A DNA stretch of 12,115 nt from Methanomicrobiales archaeon (lineage in GTDB: Archaea > Halobacteriota > Methanomicrobia > Methanomicrobiales > JACTUA01). The notes under the pieces are model-generated. The model saw nothing but the letters and a program-made list of their open reading frames with translations, was not told the DNA's origin and did no database searches. Shown here one piece after another: positions 1-7,043 of the stretch. Every line of letters begins with the position of its first letter. The stretch's first letter is position 1. The stretch lies in assembly GCA_028678905.1 (NCBI GenBank), contig JAJRCO010000239.1:1-12115 (forward strand), written 5' to 3'. Made by a program: the position numbers and the translations under genes.

Positions 1-2
1 CC

Positions 3-185
3 ACAGGCGGTGCCGGGATCCTCTCCACTCCCTGGTACATCGATGCCGGTGCACCGGCCCGGTTTTTCTGCGTGGACACAACCCGCGGAATACTGCGTTT
101 CAGCCGCGATCTTCGCACAACACTGATAAAAAGAGTGGGTGAGATGGATTTTTTGGAAAACGTTTTATCTGCCAGATACGAATAA
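3..185 (+). CDS. C-terminal fragment of an unidentified protein (gene starts before the window)
   Basis: Frame 3 is open from the left edge to the TAA at 183-185 and gives 60 residues with a protein-like composition, including a WYIDAGAPARFFCVD stretch and a charged, amphipathic tail ending in LSARYE. The other two forward frames also stay open briefly but read as Arg/Pro/Cys-rich, typical of wrong frames in GC-rich DNA. I do not recognise the family from this short tail and assign no function. It lies 30 bases upstream of the universal stress protein gene on the same strand, so it could be the preceding member of the same transcript or an independent gene. Confidence 0.6.
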   Translation, partial: TGGAGILSTPWYIDAGAPARFFCVDTTRGILRFSRDLRTTLIKRVGEMDFLENVLSARYE

Positions 186-189
186 ATAA
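181..189 (+). promoter_or_regulatory. Possible TATA element for the universal stress protein gene
   Basis: The AT-rich AATAAATAA lies 27-35 bases before the ATG at 216 and overlaps the stop of the upstream fragment. A second AT-rich candidate, TTTTATCT at 163-170, would give a longer leader. A weak GGGGAT purine run at 206-211 could serve as ribosome-binding site. This is inferred from spacing only, and read-through from the upstream gene is equally possible. Confidence 0.25.
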
Positions 190-215
190 CGAACATCTAG
201 TTTTGGGGATACGAC

Positions 216-644
216 ATGTTTGGGAAGATCCTCGTTGCCATTGATGGATCCAAAACCAGTGAAAAAGCCCGTGATATGGCACTGGAAATGGGCAAGACCT
301 GGGGCGCAGAGGTGCACGTGATCTACGTGATCGAGACCGGCCTCTTTTCTTCTATTCCCATGGACAACACCTGGGAAGTGATCTACGGGATGCTGAAAGC
401 CGAAGGTGAGAAGGCTCTCGGAGAATCAAAGAAGAAAGCCGCCGAGATGGAGGTCACCGCGCAGACGTACCTGCGGGAAGGGCATGCGGGGAATGAGATC
501 CTCAAGGTAGCCCAGGAAGCTGCCGCCGATCTGGTGGTAGTAGGGTCCCACGGCAAAACCCAGATCGACCGCCTCCTTCTGGGGAGTGTCAGTTCCTATG
601 TGGTCAAGTACAGCACGATCACCACCATGGTGGTGAGAGGATAG
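216..644 (+). CDS. Universal stress protein, UspA family (ATP-binding type)
   Basis: The 142-aa product is one full Usp domain, the normal length for a single-domain member. It opens with the typical beta strand ILVAIDGSKTSEKA. The C-terminal third carries the ATP-binding signature of the family, G-x2-G-x9-G-S, seen as GSHGKTQIDRLLLGS at about residues 112-126, and ends with a final hydrophobic strand (TTMVVRG). Members of this class bind ATP and act as cytoplasmic stress or energy-responsive proteins; partners cannot be told from sequence. Only two bases separate its stop from the next ATG, so it is almost certainly co-transcribed with the CBS-domain gene, another adenine-nucleotide sensor type. 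The start at 216 fits the domain boundary. Confidence 0.93.
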   Translation: MFGKILVAIDGSKTSEKARDMALEMGKTWGAEVHVIYVIETGLFSSIPMDNTWEVIYGMLKAEGEKALGESKKKAAEMEVTAQTYLREGHAGNEILKVAQEAAADLVVVGSHGKTQIDRLLLGSVSSYVVKYSTITTMVVRG

Positions 645-646
645 CC

Positions 647-1483
647 ATGTTCGTCCGCGACTTCATGACCAAGGACGTCGTGAGTGTCGAGATACCGGGA
701 AACCGGGACGACATCCTCAAGATCATGAAGCGGACGGGTATCAGTGGAGTACCCGTTCTGAAGAACAAGGAAATCATCGGGATCATCACCCGCAAGGACA
801 TGCTGACCAAGTCGGAGGAGACTCAGATCGGGCTCCTCATGACCGCCGACCCCATCACCATCTCTCCGGACGCAGACCTCGAGGAGGCGGCCCGTCTCAT
901 GGTCACCCATCACATCCGACGTCTCCCGGTTGTGGAGAAAAAAATCCTCGTCGGCCTCCTCTCCATCGCCGATCTGATTAACGCCATCGCCCAGCTGAAG
1001 ATCAAAACCGAGATCAAGGAGTTCAACTCCCGACCAGCCTTTGCTCTCTGGGAAGAGACTCCCCTCTCCCTGGTAGGGAGGGTCATGGAGATCTCCGGCC
1101 TTGATGCGATCCCCATCCTTGACGATGAGGGGCGGCTCTCCGGAATTATCTCGGAACGTGACCTTATCCGCCACTCTTCCATCGAAGACAGCGTGGAGAC
1201 CAGCGACTTCTCCAACGGCACCGATGATGACGAATGGACCTGGGAGAGCATCCGGGATCTGCACACCCTCACCTATGGGGTCTCCCGGGTGAAACTGCCC
1301 CACCGGCCGGTCAAGACTGCGATGATCAAGAACGTGATCAACGTGACCATGAACACCGAGGTGAGTGAGTGCGCCCTGAAAATGCGGCGGGCCCGGGTGG
1401 ACCAGGTACCCATCGTAAACAGTGACCGGAAACTGGTATCCGTCCTCTACGACCGGGATCTCATCGGTGCCCTGTGCCGGTAA
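647..1483 (+). CDS. Protein with four CBS domains (two Bateman modules)
   Basis: The 278-aa protein consists almost entirely of CBS repeats: about residues 1-57 (VRDFMTKDVVSV...GIITRKDML), 62-118 (LLMTADPITISPD...GLLSIADLI), 128-185 (LDAIPILDDEGRLSGIISERDLI) and 223-278 (TAMIKNVINVT...VLYDRDLIGALCR). An acidic linker (DDDEWTWESIRDL) separates repeats three and four. Paired CBS domains bind AMP, ATP or S-adenosylmethionine and usually regulate partner enzymes; no catalytic domain is attached here. A GAGAGGAT Shine-Dalgarno sequence at 635-642 overlaps the end of the Usp gene and sits well for the ATG at 647. Pairing with a Usp suggests one energy-status sensing unit, which is inference. Confidence 0.93.
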   Translation: MFVRDFMTKDVVSVEIPGNRDDILKIMKRTGISGVPVLKNKEIIGIITRKDMLTKSEETQIGLLMTADPITISPDADLEEAARLMVTHHIRRLPVVEKKILVGLLSIADLINAIAQLKIKTEIKEFNSRPAFALWEETPLSLVGRVMEISGLDAIPILDDEGRLSGIISERDLIRHSSIEDSVETSDFSNGTDDDEWTWESIRDLHTLTYGVSRVKLPHRPVKTAMIKNVINVTMNTEVSECALKMRRARVDQVPIVNSDRKLVSVLYDRDLIGALCR

Positions 1484-1498
1484 CCGGTCTTAACATAA

Positions 1499-1516
1499 CC
1501 TTTATCAGTAAATATG
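1499..1516 (+). promoter_or_regulatory. Candidate psmB promoter (TATA elements)
   Basis: Two overlapping AT-rich elements, CCTTTATCA at 1499-1507 and TAAATATG at 1509-1516, stand out in GC-rich surroundings. A TATA box here would place transcription start near 1530-1540, giving a leader of about 40-50 bases before the ATG at 1580, with a GAGGTT ribosome-binding site at 1568-1573. The 96-base gap after the CBS gene is the largest between the genes of this block, consistent with separate control of psmB. Confidence 0.45.
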
Positions 1517-1579
1517 TCCTTGTTATGTCCGGAAAAACACTTTTCAGAAGGAATCACCTTCGATATTGAGGTTTTTGCT

Positions 1580-2212
1580 ATGCAGGAAGATGCACCCCAG
1601 TATTTAAAAGGGACTACCACCATCGGGATTATCTTTCAGGATGGTGTGGTACTGGCCACCGAGCAGCGGGCGACCATGGGAAACCTGGTGGCGAGCCGGA
1701 AGGCGAAAAAGGTCTACCAGATCAGCGACCGCATCGGGATGACCACCGCCGGCGGCGTAGGCGATGCCCAGCAGATGGCCCGGCTGATGAACGTGGAATG
1801 CAACCTCTATCAGGTCCGCAGGGGAAAACCCATTACGGTCGCAGCCTCTTCGACCCTCCTTTCCAATTACCTGAACCAGAATCGGTACTACCCCTACTTT
1901 GTCCAGCTGCTGGTGGGAGGAGTGGACGCCTCCGGATCCGCCCTGTTCTCAGTAGACGCGATGGGAGGGGCCACCCGGGAAGAGGAGATCGTGGCTACCG
2001 GGTCCGGCTCCCCGGTCGCTTACGGAGTGCTGGAAGACCAGTATCGTACCGACATGACCGAGCAGGAAGCCGTCGACCTGGCCACTCGTGCGCTGAAAGC
2101 GGCGATGCGCCGGGACATCGGTTCGGGAGAAAATATCTCAGTGGTTGTAATCACCCGCGAAAAATATGAGGAACTAACAGTAAAGATGCCCGCAAAAACC
2201 GTGGCCACATAA
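1580..2212 (+). CDS. psmB: 20S proteasome beta subunit (PsmB), archaeal
   Basis: This is the N-terminal-nucleophile protease subunit of the archaeal 20S proteasome. From the ATG at 1580 it is 210 aa, with an 11-residue propeptide (MQEDAPQYLKG) removed before the catalytic Thr of TTTIG. Counting from that Thr as 1, Glu17 (ATEQR) and Lys33 (KAKKV) fall where archaeal beta subunits have them, and the GSGSP and RRDIGSGE motifs supply the expected Ser129/Asp166/Ser169 region. An in-frame ATG at 1514 would add 22 residues with no family counterpart and lies inside a TATA-like element. The GAGGTT at 1568-1573 sits six bases before 1580, so I prefer the later start. psmB beside the aCPSF1 gene is an adjacency also known in other Euryarchaeota. 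The alpha subunit is not in this window. Confidence 0.96.
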   Translation: MQEDAPQYLKGTTTIGIIFQDGVVLATEQRATMGNLVASRKAKKVYQISDRIGMTTAGGVGDAQQMARLMNVECNLYQVRRGKPITVAASSTLLSNYLNQNRYYPYFVQLLVGGVDASGSALFSVDAMGGATREEEIVATGSGSPVAYGVLEDQYRTDMTEQEAVDLATRALKAAMRRDIGSGENISVVVITREKYEELTVKMPAKTVAT

Positions 2213-2213
2213 T

Positions 2214-2220
2214 CTTTTTT
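2214..2220 (+). terminator. T-rich tract between psmB and fttA (possible U-tract termination signal)
   Basis: CTTTTTT begins one base after the psmB stop, inside the 21-base gap before the fttA start. Archaeal 3'-end formation commonly occurs at U-rich tracts without a hairpin, and aCPSF1 acts on such tracts. It could cause partial termination between the two genes. A single six-T run is weak evidence. Confidence 0.35.
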
Positions 2221-2233
2221 GGGACGATTTTGA

Positions 2234-4123
2234 ATGAGTATTGAGGATAGACTGAAAGAACTTAAGGCAAAAGTCAATGCGCTGGTACCGGAAGGCATCA
2301 CCGTCTCTCAGGTGGAGTTCGAAGGACCGGAACTGGTCATCTATACGGATGAACCGAAGAAATTTGCCGATGAACCGGATCTGATCAAGACCCTTGCCCG
2401 GGACCTGCGGAAACGCATCGTTGTGCGCCCCAATGTCCTGGAAGACCCCGAAAAGGCGGCGGCGGAGATACGCCAGGTGGTCCCCGAATCGGGAGGGATC
2501 ACCGATATCTACTTCGATGCGGACACCGGTGAGGTGCTCATCGAAGCCCAGAAACCCGGGGTGGTGATCGGAAAGAACGGGGCCACACTGCGGGAGATCT
2601 CCAAGGCCATAGGCTGGACCCCCAAGGTGGTCCGCACACCCCCCATTGAGAGCAGCACGGTGAAGCAGATCCGCCAGTACCTGCGGGCGGTGAACGAGGA
2701 GCGGAAAAGCTTCCTCCGCACCACCGGGAGACGGATCCACCGTGAGGTAACCAGCAAGGACCAGTGGGCCCGGGTGACCATGCTCGGGTGCTGCCGGGAG
2801 GTGGGAAGGGCTGCGTTCCTTCTCTCCACTCCGGCGAGCAAGATCCTAGTGGACTGCGGGGAGAAGCCGGGTTCGTCCAACGGCACGCCCTACCTCTATG
2901 TGCCAGAGATCAATCCCATCAGCCAGCTGGACGCGGTAGTGCTCACCCATGCCCACCTCGACCACTGCGCCCTGATCCCTCTGCTGTTCAAGTACGGGTT
3001 CGAGGGCCCGGTCTACTGTACCCCCTCCACCCGCGATCTTGCGGCCATGCTCCAGCTGGACTACCTGGAGATCCTTAGTAAGGAAGAGAACCGGGTCCCC
3101 TACAGCTCGAACGAGGTAAAGACCTTCGTCAAACATAGTATCATCCTCAATTACGGCAGCGTGACCGACATCGCCCCAGATATCAAACTCACCTTCCACA
3201 ACGCCGGCCATATCCTGGGCTCGGCCATCGCCCATTTCCACATCGGTGACGGACTGTACAATGTGGCGTTCACCGGTGACTTCAATTACAGCAAGAGCCG
3301 CCTGTTCAGCCCGGCCACGGTGAACTTCCCCCGCCTGGAAACCCTGTTCATCGAGAGCACCTATGGGGGCAGCAACGATATGCAGCCCCCCCGCCGGGAG
3401 GCGGAGGAGCGTCTCTATGAGGTCGTGAACACCGTCCTTGGCCGTGGGGGTAAGGTCCTCATCCCGGCCTTTTCGGTGGGCCGTTCCCAGGAGGTGATGC
3501 TCGCCCTGGAAGAAGGGATGCGCCTCAACAAGATCCCGAAAGTGACCATCTACCTGGACGGGATGATCCGGGAGGCGACGGCTATCCACACCACCTATCC
3601 AGAGTATCTGAACAGCGACCTACGTAACCAGATCTTCCGCGACGGGTACAATCCCTTCCTCGCTCCCTGCTTCGTGTCGGTGGACTCCTCCGATCTGCGG
3701 GAGAAGGTGATTTCCGGAGATCCCTGTGTGATCATCACCACCAGCGGCATGCTGAACGGCGGGCCAGTGATCGAATATCTCAAGGCCCTCGCCCCGGAGG
3801 AGAAGAATGCCCTGGTATTCGTAGGGTATCAGGCGGAGGGCACGGTGGGAAGAAGGATTCAGAAGGGCTGGCGGGAGATCCCACTGGGTTCCCGCGAATC
3901 CATGGTGATCAACCTGGAGATCGTGACCGTGGACGGGTTCAGTGGCCACTCTGACCGGCGGGAGCTGATCAACTATATCTCCCATATCCAGCCTCGCCCG
4001 GAGAAGATCTTCACCGTCCACGGAGAAGAGAACAAGACCATCGACCTGGCGAGTTCCATCTACAAGCGGTTCCATATCGTGACCCATTCTCCTATGAACC
4101 TGGAGACTTACCGCCTGATCTAA
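2234..4123 (+). CDS. fttA: aCPSF1 / FttA: KH-domain beta-CASP ribonuclease and transcription termination factor
   Basis: The 629-aa protein has the size and layout of archaeal aCPSF1: an N-terminal KH region (about 1-70), a second KH domain with the GKNG loop at 113-116, then a metallo-beta-lactamase/beta-CASP nuclease core. Visible metal-site motifs are HAHLDH at 239-244, His326 in GHILGSA, Asp349 in FTGDF, His572 in GFSGHSDR and His596 in TVHGE; Glu374 begins the ESTYGG motif. All catalytic positions I can check are present. In methanogens this nuclease cleaves nascent RNA at U-rich 3' ends and releases RNA polymerase, so it is a general, essential-type factor. No strong Shine-Dalgarno sequence precedes ATG 2234. 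It follows psmB by 21 bases, and its TAA abuts the MFS start without a gap. Confidence 0.96.
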   Translation: MSIEDRLKELKAKVNALVPEGITVSQVEFEGPELVIYTDEPKKFADEPDLIKTLARDLRKRIVVRPNVLEDPEKAAAEIRQVVPESGGITDIYFDADTGEVLIEAQKPGVVIGKNGATLREISKAIGWTPKVVRTPPIESSTVKQIRQYLRAVNEERKSFLRTTGRRIHREVTSKDQWARVTMLGCCREVGRAAFLLSTPASKILVDCGEKPGSSNGTPYLYVPEINPISQLDAVVLTHAHLDHCALIPLLFKYGFEGPVYCTPSTRDLAAMLQLDYLEILSKEENRVPYSSNEVKTFVKHSIILNYGSVTDIAPDIKLTFHNAGHILGSAIAHFHIGDGLYNVAFTGDFNYSKSRLFSPATVNFPRLETLFIESTYGGSNDMQPPRREAEERLYEVVNTVLGRGGKVLIPAFSVGRSQEVMLALEEGMRLNKIPKVTIYLDGMIREATAIHTTYPEYLNSDLRNQIFRDGYNPFLAPCFVSVDSSDLREKVISGDPCVIITTSGMLNGGPVIEYLKALAPEEKNALVFVGYQAEGTVGRRIQKGWREIPLGSRESMVINLEIVTVDGFSGHSDRRELINYISHIQPRPEKIFTVHGEENKTIDLASSIYKRFHIVTHSPMNLETYRLI

Positions 4124-5215
4124 ATGCGCCAGAGAGTACCACTCCTCGTCGCCGTTTTTGCGGTGATGGCGCTTTCCAACGCCATTGTCCCGGTCCTGCC
4201 CTCGTTCGCTGAGGAGAGTACCGCGTTGCAGGGAGCCATCTTTGCCGCATATTTCTTCGGCGCCCTGGTGACCGTGCTGCCGGCGGGAATCTACTCGGAC
4301 CGCTACGGTCGGGTTCTGTTCATCCGGGCCGGTCTCGTACTCACTGTGCTTTCGGGAATTCTCATCCTGTTCATGAGCGAGCCCTTCGCGGTGCTCGGCA
4401 GCCGGCTGCTCGAGGGGATCGGGGCAGGCCTGTTCATCCCGGCTGCCATGTCCTGGGTGAATTCCCGGGAAGACCATGAACAGCTGAGCGGTAACTTCAT
4501 GGCCGCCCTGAACCTGGGGCTGGTTATCGGGTTGGCCGGGGGAGGCTGGTTTGCGGATCTGACCGGAACAGTGCGGGGAGGGATCCTGCTGTTTACGATC
4601 TTCGCGTTATTCGCGTTCCTCTTCCTGTTCATGATCCGCGAAGGGAAGATGGTGCGGGCCGGTGCCTTGCGTCTGCTGGAGGAAGGACTCACCCATCACT
4701 GGCTCTATGCCTCTGCCTTGGTCCTTCTGGGAGCGACAGGGGTGGTCAGTGCCCTCTATCCCGCCTTCACCGGAGGAGCCCCCACCGTGCTTTCCCTGGA
4801 GATCGGGCTGATGTACGCGGCGACCTTCATCACCGTCCTGGTCGCCGCCCATATCCATCTTCCGGCCGTGCCGGCCATCCGCGTTTCCTCTCTCCTGATG
4901 GCCGTGGGCGTCCTGCTCTGCTATTTCCATCCCCTGGGCTTCGTCCTGGTGGGAGCGCTGGCCGGTGTGGTGATCATCTCCCAGATGGCGTTCCTCGCCG
5001 ACATCGGCATCCCCCAGGGCGCCGCAATGGGACTGTTCAATATCTCTACTTATTCCGGGATGTCCCTCCTTCCCTTCCTGGCCGGAGTGATCGTGCAGTT
5101 TTCCGGGAACGATTTCCTGCTGGCCTTTTCCTTCACCGGGGCGCTGTGCCTGGTCGTGGGAGCAGTCATCGGAAGATACGTCCGCAGGGAGAATAGGAGA
5201 GTAGAGTCCCAATAA
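4124..5215 (+). CDS. MFS transporter, about 12 membrane helices
   Basis: The 363-aa protein is dominated by hydrophobic helices separated by short charged loops, as in the major facilitator superfamily. The first cytoplasmic loop has the family signature as GIYSDRYGRVLF (about residues 54-65), matching G-x3-D-R-x-G-R. The next conserved stretch, SRLLEGIGAGLFIPA, fits the RxxxGxGxGxxxP helix typical of drug-efflux-like members. At 363 residues it is shorter than the usual 400-plus. It probably exports small molecules, but the substrate cannot be read from sequence. The start codon directly follows the fttA stop (TAAATG) with no usable ribosome-binding site, which points to translational coupling. 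A functional link with RNA 3'-end processing is not evident. Confidence 0.88.
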   Translation: MRQRVPLLVAVFAVMALSNAIVPVLPSFAEESTALQGAIFAAYFFGALVTVLPAGIYSDRYGRVLFIRAGLVLTVLSGILILFMSEPFAVLGSRLLEGIGAGLFIPAAMSWVNSREDHEQLSGNFMAALNLGLVIGLAGGGWFADLTGTVRGGILLFTIFALFAFLFLFMIREGKMVRAGALRLLEEGLTHHWLYASALVLLGATGVVSALYPAFTGGAPTVLSLEIGLMYAATFITVLVAAHIHLPAVPAIRVSSLLMAVGVLLCYFHPLGFVLVGALAGVVIISQMAFLADIGIPQGAAMGLFNISTYSGMSLLPFLAGVIVQFSGNDFLLAFSFTGALCLVVGAVIGRYVRRENRRVESQ

Positions 5216-5352
5216 CTTCGTTTCCGGGAGAAGAAATCCAGAAAAATGAGGTGAAGCCTTGTTTGGATCCTTTTCACCATTCCGGCCGCTAAAGAGGTCC
5301 TCGCAATTCCTTGGTCAACCTGGACTTCGTGCGGTTCGGACGATTTCCCGGT

Positions 5353-5378
5353 TAAAAGAATGCAAAGAAGGAAGAAGC
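5353..5378 (-). terminator. Pyrimidine-rich tract after the TPR lipoprotein gene (weak terminator candidate)
   Basis: The 204-base gap between the convergent MFS and TPR genes (5216-5419) has no convincing ORF or RNA gene. Read on the minus strand, downstream of the TPR stop, it contains a long C/T-rich run with TTCTTCCTTCTTT and TTCTTTT segments, suitable for U-tract termination. No good hairpin accompanies it, and I see no comparable signal for the MFS transcript. Confidence 0.3.
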
Positions 5379-5419
5379 GGTTCGTCCTCTATCCTTGATA
5401 GACAATAATATCTCCTGTC

Positions 5420-6301
5420 TCACTCGGAAAATCCGCTCTGATCGATCAATTCCATTGTCAGTGTCAGGGCTGTATTTCCCTCTTCCATACAGAGTACCGT
5501 ATCCTGGAGGGAGGTACTCATCCCGGTGAAGTTATTCGCTGCGAAGTCTTTTCCCGCCTGTTCTTCGTAAGCCCCGGCCTTGCTGAACCGCCGGAGGGCG
5601 TCCTGGTACTGCCTCCAGGACTGAATCAGCAGGAGATCGTCCGGCTTCGCCCTCTCTACCTCCAGGGAGAATCGGTTCGTCGTACTGCTGAACAGGGACC
5701 CATGCGCCTGATACTCGGACGGGGCCAGGGTTGAGGCCTGCAGGGAGAGTTCGGAGAGCCGGGCGGTCTGGTTCCGGGCGAGCGTTACGTAGGTACGATC
5801 CCTCTCGGTAAAGGGAGACAGGGTGGGGGTGGGAGACGGAGGAAGGGTGGTAAAGGTGGGCAGAGGCGATGCGGAGGGGTTCTGCAGGCTCGCTGCCTTC
5901 TGCTCTGCCCAGGCCGCCTCATCGGGACGGCCGAGCTGTAGGAGGATCCTCTGCCGGGCCTTCCAGAGGACGGGGTCATCGGGGGTGATCTGAATGGCCC
6001 GGTCGATGCAGGTCAGTGCCTGGTCGTATTTTCCCAGCTCCTCATAGGTGATCCCTTTCCATCCCCAGGCGAAACCGGCGGTGGTGCTGTTCTCATCGTC
6101 GATGAGGTAGCGCTCGAACGACCAGAGGGCGTCCTTGAAGTTGCCCGCGTTGTACTGGTCGATGCCGTCCTGGATGTATTTCACGTTTCCTTTCTGTTCG
6201 CTGGTGCACCCGGAGATAAAGGCGGTCAGGAGCAGAAATCCGATGATAATACCGCACAGAATGACCGGTTGGCCCGATCTCTGCTTCGATCCCGAATGCA
6301 T
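5420..6301 (-). CDS. TPR-repeat lipoprotein, cell-surface anchored
   Basis: The 293-aa protein begins with a hydrophobic signal segment (about residues 13-31) ending in the lipobox FISGC, with Cys32 as the probable lipid-modified residue, so it should be anchored outside the cytoplasmic membrane. Residues about 37-140 form roughly three tetratricopeptide units, recognisable from YNAGNFKDALWSFERYL, LGKYDQALTCIDRAI and LGRPDEAAWAEQKA. A Pro/Ser/Thr-rich linker (about 141-165) leads to a helical C-terminal region of about 125 residues that I cannot assign. TPRs mediate protein contacts, so a scaffold or assembly role outside the membrane is reasonable, but no partner is suggested by neighbours. 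It is transcribed alone, divergently from the DUF2148 gene, with no clear Shine-Dalgarno sequence before the ATG. Confidence 0.85.
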   Translation of the reverse strand: MHSGSKQRSGQPVILCGIIIGFLLLTAFISGCTSEQKGNVKYIQDGIDQYNAGNFKDALWSFERYLIDDENSTTAGFAWGWKGITYEELGKYDQALTCIDRAIQITPDDPVLWKARQRILLQLGRPDEAAWAEQKAASLQNPSASPLPTFTTLPPSPTPTLSPFTERDRTYVTLARNQTARLSELSLQASTLAPSEYQAHGSLFSSTTNRFSLEVERAKPDDLLLIQSWRQYQDALRRFSKAGAYEEQAGKDFAANNFTGMSTSLQDTVLCMEEGNTALTLTMELIDQSGFSE

Positions 6302-6332
6302 GACGTAATCAATCAGCTTGTAGGATGTACAG

Positions 6333-6340
6333 GATTAAAG
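6333..6340 (-). promoter_or_regulatory. Candidate TATA box for the TPR lipoprotein gene
   Basis: On the minus strand the element reads CTTTAATC, centred about 35 bases before the ATG at 6301, which would give a leader of about ten bases. It overlaps one copy of the AGGATTAA direct repeat at 6331-6338. Support is spacing and AT content only. Confidence 0.35.
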
Positions 6341-6344
6341 CGTG

Positions 6345-6353
6345 TTGATATTT
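6345..6353 (+). promoter_or_regulatory. Candidate TATA box for the DUF2148 gene
   Basis: TTGATATTT at 6345-6353 predicts a transcription start near 6376. That leaves a leader of about 24 bases containing the AGGTGG ribosome-binding site (6388-6393), six bases before the ATG at 6400. The spacing is good for an archaeal promoter. It lies between the two AGGATTAA repeats at 6331-6338 and 6365-6372. Confidence 0.45.
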
Positions 6354-6399
6354 CGATCCGAGATAGGATTAACAAGAAAGAAACTTCAGGTGGTACCTG

Positions 6400-6951
6400 A
6401 TGAATGAAAAGGTCGAGGAGCGGGCAGTGGAGATAGTGGCGCACCTGATGACGCTGTCGGCCCGGACGGCTCCCAAGGCGCGGGGAATGGACAATCTGGT
6501 AATCCGGGTGGTGAAACAGGAGGATCTTTCTCTGCTTGCCCATGAGATGAGGCGTATCGGGGAGGCGCAGGAACGGGGATTCTTTCTCCGCGACGCGGGA
6601 ACCCTGCAGGTAAGCGATGCCTGTGTGCTCATCGGGTTAAAAAAGGAGCCCACGGCGGGGCTGGATTGCGGGGCATGCGGGTTCCCCACCTGTCAGGAGA
6701 TGCTCTGCTACGAGCATATTGGGATAGAGCAGATGGAGATGAAGGGGCCCTGCTGCGCCATCCGGGTGATCGATCTGGGCATCGCGGTGGGGTCTGCGGT
6801 GAAGACGGCGGCACTGCATAGCGTGGACAACAGGGTTCAGTTCTCGGTCGGGCTGGCCGCTCTCCGGCTGGAATGGATGAAAGGGTGTGTGATCTGCATC
6901 GGAATCCCGCTTAAAGCGTCCGGAAAAAATATTTACTTTGACCGGTCATGA
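6400..6951 (+). CDS. DUF2148 ferredoxin-like domain protein
   Basis: The 183-aa protein matches the archaeal/anaerobe DUF2148 family. Its key block is LDCGACGFPTCQEMLC, with Cys90, Cys93, Cys98 and Cys103, followed by GPCC (Cys118, Cys119) and the family-typical run DLGIAVGSAVKTAALHSVDN. The cysteine spacing resembles an iron-sulfur (ferredoxin-like) site, so an electron-transfer or cluster-binding role is likely; no reaction is established that I can name. A good AGGTGG Shine-Dalgarno sequence supports the start at 6400. The stop TGA lies inside a 12-bp palindrome and overlaps the ATG of a small ORF. The next large gene encodes an iron-sulfur flavoprotein on the same strand, so the two may form a redox unit. 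Confidence 0.9.
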   Translation: MNEKVEERAVEIVAHLMTLSARTAPKARGMDNLVIRVVKQEDLSLLAHEMRRIGEAQERGFFLRDAGTLQVSDACVLIGLKKEPTAGLDCGACGFPTCQEMLCYEHIGIEQMEMKGPCCAIRVIDLGIAVGSAVKTAALHSVDNRVQFSVGLAALRLEWMKGCVICIGIPLKASGKNIYFDRS

Positions 6952-6954
6952 CCG
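6943..6954. repeat. Perfect 12-bp palindrome CGGTCATGACCG at the end of the DUF2148 gene
   Basis: The sequence equals its own reverse complement over 12 bases and spans the DUF2148 stop codon and the ATG of the small ORF. A looser GACCGG/CCGGTC inverted pair surrounds it (6940-6962). It lies just after an AT-rich AAATATTTAC at 6928-6937 that could be a TATA element. It may be an operator for the flavoprotein gene or a chance palindrome. Confidence 0.4.
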
Positions 6955-7043
6955 ATCCGGTCCTATCTCCACCGGCAGGGGATCCACGGGAGATCGAAGA
7001 ATGGGTTGAAGGTGAAGAACTCAATATGTATGTAAGTATGTAG
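6948..7043 (+). CDS. Possible 31-aa small ORF overlapping the DUF2148 stop (ATGA)
   Basis: An ATG at 6948 overlaps the DUF2148 TGA by the classic ATGA arrangement and opens a 31-codon frame ending at TAG 7041-7043, inside the ATGT repeat. The peptide starts MTDPVLSPPAGDP and is acidic in its middle part (REIEEWVEGEEL), resembling a real N-terminus more than random sequence. It has no Shine-Dalgarno sequence of its own and would depend on translational coupling. Alternatives are a leader peptide, the remnant N-terminus of a formerly longer downstream protein, or a chance ORF. I recognise no homologue. Confidence 0.3.
   Translation: MTDPVLSPPAGDPREIEEWVEGEELNMYVSM

Noticed and set aside
596..1303. 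Long minus-strand ORF (235 codons) opposite the CBS gene
   Set aside because: It mirrors the codon structure of the CBS gene, is full of Asp/Gly/His typical of antisense frames in GC-rich DNA, and has no domain or promoter. The plus strand encodes clear CBS repeats.
1514..1579. Upstream ATG giving psmB a 22-residue N-terminal extension
   Set aside because: It lies inside a TATA-like element, lacks a ribosome-binding site and would give an unusually long propeptide. The ATG at 1580 has GAGGTT in front and the expected short propeptide.
2846..4477. Long minus-strand ORFs opposite fttA and the start of the MFS gene
   Set aside because: They lie wholly antisense to strongly supported genes, and their predicted products are His/Asp/Gly-rich with no recognisable fold.
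5400..5420. Hairpin AGACA/TGTCT next to the TPR stop as a terminator
   Set aside because: Only five base pairs with an 11-base loop and no adjacent T tract; too weak to support.
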